Shown piece by piece: positions 34,701 through 45,400 of a stretch of DNA of 64,000 nt. The stretch is from Branchiostoma belcheri (Eukaryota > Chordata > Leptocardii > Amphioxiformes > Branchiostomatidae). Location: the NCBI RefSeq assembly GCF_001625305.1, contig NW_017804265.1, positions 1,048,760-1,112,759 on the forward strand, given 5' to 3'. The stretch's first letter is position 1, and the number at the start of each line of letters is the position of its first letter. The notes beneath the pieces were generated by a model. It had not been told where the DNA came from. It saw only the letters and a list, made by a program, of their open reading frames with translations, and ran no database searches. A program made the position numbers and the translations under genes.

Positions 34701-36375
34701 CTCTGGCTCTTTTCCAGGCTTGGGACACACGCAGTAGAACTTGCCCCCAAAGTCGATGTAAAGGTCGCTCTCTACAACATGAAACACCTTCCCCAGCACG
34801 ACCCTGTCTTTAACATCTCCCAGCTGGACCAGCGGCGATCGACGCAACATGGACGCAAAACTCTCATCCTGGATCCCAGAGTCCTGCTGGAATATCATGA
34901 GAACGAACGAATGTTGAGCTGAGAGTGAAACACCAAAGAGATGTAGAGAACTGGGCAGTGTGTATTCACAAAGGATGGGAAAGGAGACAGTAGCCTGGTT
35001 ACCAAACTTATTATACTCTCCCGAGTCCTATTTGCAGAGAGGATGTAGGACTCGGGAGCTATGATAGGTTTGGTAACCAGGCTAGGTGACAGAGGGTAGC
35101 GGTGGCTAGAGTGCAGTTGATACAGTGTAGTCTGGACAAGGTTGAGAGTGAAACACTCAAGAACTGTAGAGAGCTGTGGTGCTTACAGTTCTAAGTTAGT
35201 GACTAGAACAGGCAGAACCTTATTGAGGACTGATACAGTAGATATGTGTGCTTTTTAGTGCCGCATAGAATAACGGTACACTAGATGTGGTGGGGGATGA
35301 AATATCCCCTGGTAGGTTTGCTCACCTGCCTCCAAAGGAAGTAAATAAGACCCCGTTCACATTAAAAAATGGATCTGGATTGACCGTCGATCAGGATCAG
35401 AAATTCATCAATCTGTATTGACCTGTGCGTTCACACTGCTTTTCAGCCATCCAGATTGTATCGTACATCGCGCTTCAAAATGGATTGAGGTGTCATGTGA
35501 TTAGAGCCTGCTGCAACTCTGAGTGCCATAAATTTGCCAAAGAATGGAATTCAAAAAGTGTGTACAGTGTGGAAGCAGAAGTATAGAGAACACCTCTTTG
35601 AACATGTTTGGGTGGTCAGGATTTAGTTCCTGTTGCGTGTTACCTGATTTAGTTCCACCTGATATTTTGCAGGTTGTATCCATGGTTTTGAATACATTAG
35701 ATAATTTAATTGATAACTGGGTATGATCCTATACACATTACATGTACACAAACAAATACACACACATACACACACACACAGTACTTACAGATGTGTCCTT
35801 CAATGTAGCATGTTTTTCAAAAGCTGCAGCAAATCCAGACAGTTTTGGAGGGTCCTTTACTTCTGTGCTAGCATTCTGTAACAAAGACAAATGAATATCA
35901 TGACACTCAAGTATGAAAAAATTATGGTTATAAAATTATTATGATCCTTGAAGCTGAACCATTTTTTTTGGGGGGGGGGGAGGGGGGCACTAGCTGCTGT
36001 TTTTGTGAACCTAGTTCAGTGACACTCACTGCATGTGTATTTATGTTTGTTCTGTGTTTTACCTTGATCTACATGAAACAGAAAGATCAACATTATATTT
36101 ACCTGGTCTAATTCTGAAGGTGCGGAAAGCTTTTCCTCCAAGTGTTCCCAGTCTTCATGCTTTTCAAAGGCTCTCGCAAACCCCGACTTTTTCACCGCCG
36201 TTTCTTCCGTTTTCGCTGCCTCTGGCGGGCTGTCTTGTGTAAGTTTCCCCTCAGCAACATCAGCAGTATCCCCTGGCCCTTTGTCACTCGTATAAAATCT
36301 TCTTTGGCACGTTAAAACTCTGAAATTTGTGAAAATAAGACCACGACTTTTTGCAAGAAGCATGGAGGCCGCCAT
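28703..36375 (-). CDS. MRPS28: Mitochondrial ribosomal protein S28 (bS1m)
   Basis: Small-subunit mitoribosome protein. Coding exons on the minus strand: 36375-36103, 35875-35789, 34886-34702, 28859-28703; they join in frame to 233 residues with GT-AG introns. Residues 1-30 are Arg-rich without acidic residues (ending RRFYTS), a likely mitochondrial targeting signal. The conserved core starts near 129 ([11 protein letters not shown]) and continues through [20 protein letters not shown] and [20 protein letters not shown], close to the human protein as I remember it. GFARAFEKH (65-73) in exon 1 and GFAAAFEKH (105-113) in exon 2 are near-duplicates. The MAAS start is chosen because it opens the targeting signal; an in-frame ATG at 36435 would fall in the promoter. 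Intron 3 is 5.8 kb and full of repeats. The gene is head to head with HDDC2, 102 bp between start codons. Confidence 0.93.
29808..30425. repeat. Tandem array, about 200-bp unit, three copies, each with AATAAA
   Basis: Each unit contains GTGTCTACACTTTCCTAT, CATACGACATGTTACAACTT (diverged in copy 3), AAGGCATGAATGTACAATAA, and GGTCTTTCATTT with a short A-run, then GTGACTACTGTA. On the plus strand each unit looks like a 3' end with a poly(A) signal and A-rich tail. Located in MRPS28 intron 3, antisense to the gene. Confidence 0.85.
31259..31371. repeat. Family B left half
   Basis: TAGCCTCTACCAGGTTTCAG to GCATGCCAGGGGAGTTGG and a decayed AGAGAATACAGTGTGCCGC. No right arm remains. In MRPS28 intron 3. 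Confidence 0.6.
31407..31784. mobile_element. TA-flanked MITE, Tc1/mariner (pogo-like) ends
   Basis: Inverted ends CAGTCAAACCT and AGGTTTGACTG, 378 bp, flanked by TA on both sides (31405-31406, 31785-31786). CAGTNAAACCT-type ends with TA duplication are typical of pogo/Tigger relatives. It repeats GTGGTCACCTTG internally and has no transposase frame. Confidence 0.75.
32707..32726. other. 20-N gap beside a G-run
   Basis: Sequence after the gap begins with eight Gs and stays G-rich to about 32750, so a hard-to-sequence G tract is the likely cause. In MRPS28 intron 3, so no exon is lost. Confidence 0.7.
34198..34410. mobile_element. Family D CGTAA-module element
   Basis: 213 bp bounded by GAGGGTCTGCATG and its exact complement CATGCAGACCCTC, with TTATAA on both sides (34192-34197, 34411-34416). 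Inside, CGTAA occurs six times and CGTAG three more, often as TTTAGCGTAAAGCGT. In MRPS28 intron 3. Confidence 0.75.
34991..35084. mobile_element. Family C hairpin in MRPS28 intron 2
   Basis: Ends TAGCCTGGTTACCAAAC and GTTTGGTAACCAGGCTA, with inner arms CTCCCGAGTCCTA and TAGGACTCGGGAG, 94 bp. Flanks GGAGACAG and GGTGACAG agree at 7 of 8 positions, fitting an 8-bp target duplication. Confidence 0.8.
35740..35780. repeat. (CA)n microsatellite at MRPS28 exon 2 donor
   Basis: Interrupted CA repeat ending at 35780, 8 bp from the exon end. In the transcript it is a GU-rich tract directly after the GTAAGT donor of intron 2, a position where GU repeats can affect splicing. Confidence 0.8.
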
Positions 36376-36477
36376 TTTGCTTTGCACTATGACCTCGCGC
36401 AAAAATTGGCCAATCAGAGACTTCGTATCTAGCACGTTTCCTAAGAGTGGTTTTGATTGGTCACTGCCCAGAAGAAC
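36376..36477. promoter_or_regulatory. Bidirectional promoter of MRPS28 and HDDC2
   Basis: The 102 bp between the two start codons hold a palindromic double CCAAT box ATTGGCCAAT (36405-36414) and a second ATTGG (36456-36460). No TATA box. CCAAT boxes working in both directions are common between divergent housekeeping genes. Confidence 0.75.
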
Positions 36478-39400
36478 ATGGCGGCGTCCAGGGGAAAACT
36501 GCTCGAATTCATGATGCTCGTCGGCCAGCTAAAAGTGGGTGTTTTCTCGAGTTCTTGGTGTTGAGGAAGAGTTACCTGATTCTAGATCGTTCCCTGGCTA
36601 TAACAGGTTCCGTTTTTACCACTTTCGTTGGGATATAATCAGGTTTGTTTGACTAAAACTGTACCCGAGTTCTGAAGAAAAATCCAAGATGGCGGCTGCA
36701 GGCAAGGGCACACGTGGGGCGCTGAACGCCCTGAAAAACCTTCCGCGTGTCGCTCTGACCAACATCAAGGCCATGCCCGGCGCCTTGACCAAAGCACCTC
36801 GCCGTATGGGCGGCAAGAAGAAACGGAAATGCGGTAGAGGTCACAAGGGTCAAGGTCAAAGAGGCACCAGGCCCAGGCTTGGATTCGAAGGTGGGAACAC
36901 CCCGTTCTACCTCAAGATCCCCAAGTACGGTTACTATGACGACCACAGCCGTCGCAGACAGTACCCTCCCCTCTCGCTCAACCGTCTACAGTATCTCATC
37001 GACATGGGGCGTGTGGACACCACAGAACCAATAGACCTCGCCTCACTTACCATAAGCCACGCAGTGAAAATCAACCCCAAGAGGCAACACTACGGAATCA
37101 ACCTTGTGGAAGAGGGGGCGGATATCTTCCAAGCTAAGATCAACATCGAGGTACAGTATGCCTCGGAGCTGGCCATCGCGACCGTGGAGCGAAACGGCGG
37201 GACGATATCCACGGCATACTATGACCCCATGGCCTTACTGATCCTGTGCAACCCCATAGGATTCTTCGCGAAGGGTATTCCAATTCCGAAACGAATGCTC
37301 CCACCCGAAGATCTGGTGGAGTACTACACGAACGCAGAGACTCGGGGATATCTCGCAGATCCGCAAGAAATCCAGAAAGCTCGGCTGGCCCTCGCAGAGA
37401 AGTACGGGTACAAGTTGCCAGACCTCTCCTTGGAAGAACAGTTTAAGATGATGAGTATAAGAAAGGACCCGAGACAGATTCTGTTTGGACTGGGAGCAGG
37501 CTGGCTGGTGGACTTGAATAGAAAAACTGTTCTGAAACCCACAGATCCTGATCTTCTGGAGTTCTACAAGTCTTGAGTACGTTATAAGTAGATGCAGTAG
37601 AATATGTTGAAAATTTGTTTGCAATACACTGTGCATTGATGCATAATTGAACAAGAAAACTGTATTTCTGAGGAAGATGTAAAGAAGTTGTGATATCAAG
37701 AAAGATTGTTGAAATGTTACAAATAGATAAAGAAATCGGTTCTCATTGGAATATTATATAATGGAATCATAGAAAGTGACATGTTTTTCTTCAAGTTCAA
37801 CCTAAGAATATAAACAGTTGCTTACCACAAGAACATAAGGCATAGAGAAGACAGTGACACATCATGTATCAAAACATGAGATAAACGTTATGAGTACCAT
37901 ATCCACACATTAAAGAATGTTTGAAAAGTTTTGTTGTCTGGTTTTTCTCTTCACTTCTTCAATTATCTTGAGTAGCAATCGCTATTATTATATTGGGTTT
38001 AGCAATTAACTACAAATCAAGTGATCATCAAGCATTAAGATATACTCCAAAGTTCAGCTGGCTTCCAGATTATAGTGTAGAGATACCGAGTCATAAGTGT
38101 TCAATGTGACGGGTTCATGGAATCTCAGAATGTAGGCAAAAGCTAGGGGAGGACTTCATCAGAAGAATGGATATCATAGCAAAGAAATGCCTCTAAATTC
38201 ACAAAGATCTAGTTAAAGAAGGTGAGGTTTCTATCTCCTTGGGCTATAGTAGGCAATAGATTTAAGTACATGTACATGTCTACCTAGAAATTTAAGTACA
38301 TTCTACCTAGAAATAAGTCTACCTAGAAATGGTGACTACCTAAGAATAAGGATAGTAAGATGGACCTGCTCATTCAATGTCCAACAAAATGAAGTAAGTA
38401 TACTATTACTAAGAACTACAAACAAGAAGAAGAGACTATGTCACGAAAAAGGAAGACCAGTGTTTAGTTCAGACAACTTTTTAATATCTTTAATGTGTAC
38501 AAAAGTAAAGAGTAGATGCAAATACCAGAATACATCGCAGTCATCCGCACATATAAACAGATAAATTGCAAATTATGCCGGATAGAGTAGGGTAGTTTCA
38601 AAGGTAAATATAGGCACAAACAAATTTGTCATACCTATTGTTGTTTTGTGCTGTTTATACAGAGAGTCCCACGGACAGGCTGGGTGCTGCGTGGTGTACA
38701 GAACGTGGAGAGTGTGGCTGACCACATGTACCGTATGGCCATCATGGCTTTCCTACTGGACGGGGAGGGAGACCTCAACAGGGACAAGTAAGAACTTTCT
38801 GCATGTTTAACTGTAGGTTTGAGTGCCAAACTGTTCTCTTAGTGCAGACCAACTGCCCTGGCATATTATCTACATGTATTTGTCCAATTTCTACTCTTTC
38901 CAGCCACTTTCAAAGCCTAGTAGAGGCTAGGTTTGAACTGGAATTTGAGTAGCCTGGTTACCATCTGGATTTTGCTCCACCATGCTCAGGAAAACATGAT
39001 TTTTTTCTAGCGTACTGGAGCAAAATCTTGATGGTACCCAGACTAGAATTTGAGGACTTGAAAGCATTGCAGGCATTGAAAATAACCTGCACCAGACAAG
39101 TTTTACCTGCACCACTTAGAATTTAGGAAGTATGGATCATACTGTTAACTGATCAGAACCATTGTCATAATTCTTTTTACATGTACACTTCATTGAAAAT
39201 GTAGGTGGTACCAGTCAAGGACCCATCAGATTCAGAGACAAAGTACTTTCTGTTCCAGGTGTATCAAAATGGCCCTTGTCCATGACATGGCAGAGAGCAT
39301 TGTGGGAGATATCGCTCCAGCCGACGGTATCAGTAAGGAAGAGAAACACAGGCGGGAGAAGGTTGGTATTCAGCACGTCGGCAGAACATACTGCGCCTGC

Positions 39401-42400
39401 GCGAAACCCCGATTTTTTCACGGTTTTCGTTGGATGTTTGGTCAACGTTGCATTGGAATTTTGCCTGTTGCAGACAATATCTTTTTTGACATAAACTCTG
39501 GAAACTACAGACGGGATGTTAACCTTTAATATATATATATACGACAATATAAGTTATATGAGATGTTCTGCCGAAGTGCTATGCACAATACATTACGGGT
39601 TTCGCACAGGCGCAGTACGTTCTACCGATGTGCTTCAGTATTCGCTCTTCAAATCACCCATAATCCCTTAGCCTCTACCAGGCTTCAGGAAGTGGCTGGA
39701 AAGAAAGAAAAAAAAAGGTTAGATTCAACTGGTTTTTGTCAGTCGGGAAATCAGAAACACACCATCTTTTTTCCTAGGCCTTCCAAAGGTGAGCTGAAAG
39801 ATACAGCCTCATACAGATGACTTGTATCAAGGAGGTTGCTCCAAAGCAAAGACATTTTTTGGCAGCAAAACCAGAAATTCACATATCACAACACCATAAG
39901 CCCATCTCCTGAGCCCTTCCTCCTCCAGGCTTACTACAAGACTTCTGAAGATATCCTTGACTTCCTTGTTTATTTTCATGGCCTCCTTGAGTGAGTTCTT
40001 GTTTCCAGAGGGTCCCTCCTTAGCTTGGAGAGTCTTAGCCTTGAGTTGAACTGAGGAAAACTAGAAGAAGCTTCCTGTTATACTTGGGCAAAAGTCAAGG
40101 AAAAATCAGAAAATGACTCCTGTACAGGGAATACAGCATTCCAGGAATCTTTTCTTTCTTGTCAGTATAGTGTTAACATTGGAGTTGATTTTTCTGATTT
40201 ACTGTTGACAGAATTTTCTAATTTTTTCATCATTTTAGTATATAATGACATAAATGATTAAGTTAGATTTAACAATGATTTTTCTTTTTTAATTTGTCAT
40301 TCTTTTTTTAAATTTACTCCAGTACTAATCAATTAAGCTTTTTCATTGCCAGCCATGATCAAGTTATCACAAAATTTTGAAATTTTGTTTTGTTTTACCA
40401 TCATACTGCAAACATCTGTTCTGTCTTTATTGTGTCAATGGTATGCTTAGTAGGACTGGAACAGGTAAAAGTATATATATCACATCAAAACAATATACTA
40501 ATCATCTACTGTTAATCACCGTTTCTTCCCTTATATATGGCCCTTTTTTTGTCTCTACCCTTGGGTGGCAAATTGGACCATCTCTGGCCAATGGCTACTG
40601 CTTGGCCCAGTTTTGATACTGTCTTTTTGCCACCCTAGGATCTGCTTGGAGATTAAGTGCAGACTATGCTGTACCAGCAGGGTTCCATACCAGCAGAATA
40701 AACCCCACCCCCCTGTTTTATCAGTAGCACATGCAGCAGGCCTCACTTTACTGTAGGGGCATGGGAAAGGTCAGACTGGTGTGGGGGGCTGTGGGGAGGC
40801 TAGAACAAGTCATTTCTGTGGATGACATCCTCTACTAGATTCATTCTATCTAATGCAGAAATGCCCTAGCCTCTAGGTCCTAATCTCCAAGCAGATGTCT
40901 GGTGTCAAAAGCTTGATGGTTAGAACTGGCCATCTAGAGAGAGTCCTTAGCTACCCAGACAAATGGATACTGCCTGGCAAATGGATACTGTCTTTGCAGC
41001 CGCTGAAAGATCTGCTTGGAGATTACTAGGGCCCTACTAGGGCCCCGGCTTCAGAAGTGGCTGGAATTGGAAAGAGAAAAATTCAGTTGAATATAACATG
41101 TCAGGAGAGTATGTTTCAGTTACCACTCTCTTTTATTATATATCTCTATATTTTTCTCAGAATATATGAAGTTAATCTCTAAAATGAAAGAAAAAGAAAA
41201 AAAGAAGAAGATTTTTTATTGGAAACTAGCCACAATCACTAGAAGGGATGTCATCCGTGAAGCTAACTTCCATCAGCCCTAGGCCATGTTTGAAGGGCCA
41301 CAGAGAGCCCCCAAACCTCCCCTCCCACTTGTACCTGATGAGTTGTAAACAGGCATCAACTGAGGGGGACATGGAGCACCTGCAGGTGGGCGGGGCAGTG
41401 GGTCACAGGGAGATCCAGTACTGTAGCCTCCTGTGCAGGCTTCTGAGGGGGTGGGTGTTTTAGTACTTAGTTTGGTAGTAGAAACCCAGACAAGCAGACC
41501 AGTTCTTTTGCCAGCCATTGTAGAGGGCCTGCAAGCCCTTTTTCGTAAGGCGTAATCAGGCCTTTTTAGACTTCGTAATTCGTAGGCAGCCTCCGCAAAA
41601 ATCAACATAATTCGTAATAGGACATTAGTCGCAAATCGTAAAGCCATAATCAGCTCTGAGACGTTAACGTAATTCGTAATCGGCGGCAAAAATTTTGTGT
41701 AATTCGTAATCACTACCCCCCCATGCAGGCCCTCATTGTACAACCTCTGAGGCAGGTTTTGTCCTACAGTGGCTGTTTGGTTGTAGATGGCTGGCAAAAG
41801 AATATGCAAACAATTCTACCAAACCCAGTATTAAAACACTCTCCTGGGAGGAGGCCTGCACAGGAGGCTAGGTCTCAAAGAAGATGTTTGGATGTCCCTT
41901 GATTTTTTCTTTTTCTTGCACTTATTTTCCTTCCTTCTTTTCCATTTCCTTCGTTAATTCCTGTCTCTTTTCTATTCTTGTAGTCTCTGTTCTCAGGGTG
42001 GCAAAACTTGATTTTCAAAGTTAATTTTGTGGTCATTCTTTTAGTTTTTTTATTAAGTTATCTCAATGATAGAACAAGCCTATAATACAAAACAAGCAAC
42101 ATTCCATCAGCAACATTCTTCCCCCCACTGATACATGTTAGTTTAGTGCTTGTCACTCTCCTGTCAGGACCTGTGGAGGGTGTTACAGGATCTGTGTGGG
42201 AAAACCTCCTCAACAACTGATGCCAAACTGGGACATTTGGACAGCAGCAGACTGGATTCCTAGACACTGTTGGCCTTCCCTCCCCTAACAATACAGTTTG
42301 TTTGTCAGTGTATCGTATGTCATGTATGGGAATAGGAAGGGACAGTCTTGTTGTCTTGTCCAGAAGAAATAAAAACTTGAGTGGAGGCCCGGATGTCCTT

Positions 42401-45400
42401 TTCCATAGAGCGTAATCAGTTGTTTCGGAAGGATTATGTGACCTACACACGATCAGTTGTTTTAATTCTACGTAGAGCGTAGACGAACCGCTCTAATTCA
42501 ACGTAGAGCACATTTTGCGTAGAGCGTAATTCGCCATTTTAATTCTCTGTAATGCGTTGTATGTAAGCTACCCGGAATTTATCGTGAAATGTAATCGAGA
42601 GGCTTCTTGAATTCAGTGTAATAGTATACATGGCCAGCTCTCAAAATTTAGTGTAGAGCATTATATTGTCTGGACCCCCCATGCAGGCCCACTTGAAGGT
42701 ATCTCAGGGCACTTCATTGCTTTGTTTGAAACAATGCATGAAGTAAAATAAACAAGGCTTTAGAGAAGATTAGAGAAACTAGTTTGCTGATCTCCAAGCA
42801 GATCTTTAGATGACTGCAAGACAGTATCATTGGCAAGGCAGTATCCACCCAAAGTTTGGCTAGCAAAAAAGAAAGATGTACCAGTTCAAAAGAGAATTAG
42901 CCTTAGCCCGATAAACTTCTCATCTTCTTAGATTTCTTCCTCAGAGCTTCATAATGGAGTACTGCTACCTACATTGGCTACATATATTAGTGGCAAGAGG
43001 CAGTGAGCCAGTCAGAAGCTCTGAGGAAGGCATTGAAACGTAAGCGGGTGAGAACCATTACCGGATGTGTAAGAAGAAAATCCCAACATCCTATCTTACA
43101 CTTTAGCACTTTATTGCAATGTGATTTTAATAGCCTGTAGTGTGTTTGTGTTTCTGTAACAGCCATTCTAACTACCTTAGCACACTGTTACAGACATCAG
43201 TGGAAAGACTCGGATGTTGACTGTCGCGTGACGGTCAGTTGTCTACATTTGTTCACTGCATTCTTACGCGAGTAATAGTCATTTAGCGACAAACTGGCAT
43301 GTTTGAGTTTGTCTCTGTCTTGTGTAACTTCCCACAATGTAATACCACTTGTCTGTGAATTTTTGGTACTTTGGATTTCTTTGTTTCTGCATTCTTGCAA
43401 CTGAAGATCTACCTCTACTATTGTAGACATTTGGCACCCAAATAGTTTCTAAAACTTCTTCTTACATATGCTTTCTTTTCTTAGTTCTTTGACATTTCAA
43501 GGCTAGTGATTATATTGATCTATTTGGCCAATTTCTACTCTATTCTAGCCTCTATCAGGCTTTAGAAGTGGCTAGAAAGAGTAGAAATTGACCAAATAGA
43601 CAGATAACATGCTGGTCTACTAAAGAGTACAGTCTGGCATGTTATCTGTCTATTTGGTCAATTCAACTCTTTCCAGCCACTTCCCAAAGCCTAGTAGAGG
43701 CTAGGTCTTTCCAGCCACTCCTGAAGCCTGGTAGAGGCTACATTCCTACCACATGATTCAACAGTGTGAGCGCCTGTCCATATTTACCGATCTTTTCGAC
43801 ACACGCAGTAATACCGTCACACCAAACCGCTACATTCAAGAGCCTGTGCCTGACTATTGTTATCGCTTCTCCCCATTGTTTGTTGGGAGGCGTGTTGGAT
43901 GTTATAGGGAGGAGATTAGGGGAGGTAAAACAGTGATCGCAGTGGGCTGAGAAATGCCGTTAGACTGTTCAGCAGTGTTTCTCCTGTTTTCTCAGGCATT
44001 TTTACCTTCGCCAAGAAGGTTATGTTTTCAGAGGCGTTCGTGTATGTGTGTGTGTGTGTGTGTGTCTGTCTGTCTGTCTGTCAACAGCATAACTCGAAAA
44101 AGCTTAGATGGATTATCTTGATATTTGGTAGGTGGGTAGGTCTTGATGAGACCTCAAAATGATTAGATTTTGGGCCCCCTGGCGGCTTGTCATGGTACTG
44201 CAGCTGAACTTCCGGTTTTGATATCTCATGATCCAGACATGCAAGGGTGACGAAATTTGGATGGCAGGTAGCTCTTGTGCTGGGGATGAAGTGACATGAG
44301 TTTGAGCCCCCTAGTTGCTTGCTCTAGAACTGCAGGGGGGTTTAAAGGACAAATGTTTAAAAGAGGATAACTCAAGAACCGATTAATGGATCATCGTGAT
44401 TTTTGGTATGTAGGTAGCTTGAGTGATGCTTGACATAATGATATTACAATTATGCAAATATTGATGTAATTTGCATAATTAATGAGGAAATTCTATAAAT
44501 CAGCTGCATACCATGATAGGAAGTTCAAGCTTGTAACATATGTTATTAAGAACGAGAAAAACACAGGCAAATATCGATTATGCAAATGAAGACTTAATTT
44601 GCATAATTAATGAGAAAATGTTATAATTGCATAGTGGTAACTGCCTGAAATTTCATACTTGGGATGTTTGAAAGTTAAGTGAAGGTGAACATAATTAAAC
44701 ATAACTTATTCAAATAAGGACCACATTTGCATAATTTATGAGGAAATGCTATAATGGCATTCTTTGTTAAGATAAGACTGTCTTTTGGTGTAGAATATGA
44801 TCAACAGACTGATATAATTCATGCAATCGAGGATCCTATCTGCATAATCAGGGTGATTAGTATATTTCTTATTTATAAAGGCTAACATCATTTGGCGAAG
44901 GTATGAGATCGTGGAACTCTAGTTTCATGCTGTTGTTGTTCAATCTAGCAAACTCTGTGCGCCTGGCAAACTATGCTTCGGATTAAGTAAAGAAATGAGT
45001 TATAGAAGATCCAAATTTCATGACCCTAGCATGTCCAGATCATGAGATATAAAAACCGGAGGCTCTGATGCAGTACCGTATCAAGCCACCAGGGGCTGAA
45101 AATCTAATAATTTCTAGGCCTCATCAACACCTACCCACCTACCAAGTTTCATGACAATCCTCAAAACGCATCTTTAGTTATCCTGCTGAACCACATACAC
45201 ACAAACATACATACACACAAACGCTATGGAAAACATAACCTTTTTGGCGAAGGTACTAGTAATAATTCCTTTTTGTTTTCTTTTCCCAGGAAGCTATGGT
45301 GCACCTGTCAGGACTTGTGGGAGGGGAAGTTGGGAAGGAACTCTACAGTCTCTGGGAGGTCAGTCTGAAACAGCGCCATCTAGTAAAGCTCTGTGGTACT

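Noticed and set aside
37235-37699. 154-codon minus frame opposite MRPL15
   Set aside because: Antisense shadow of the conserved MRPL15 frame.
41279-41809. 176-codon minus frame
   Set aside because: It runs through a family D element; the repeated CGTAA motifs keep the frame open. No family resemblance.
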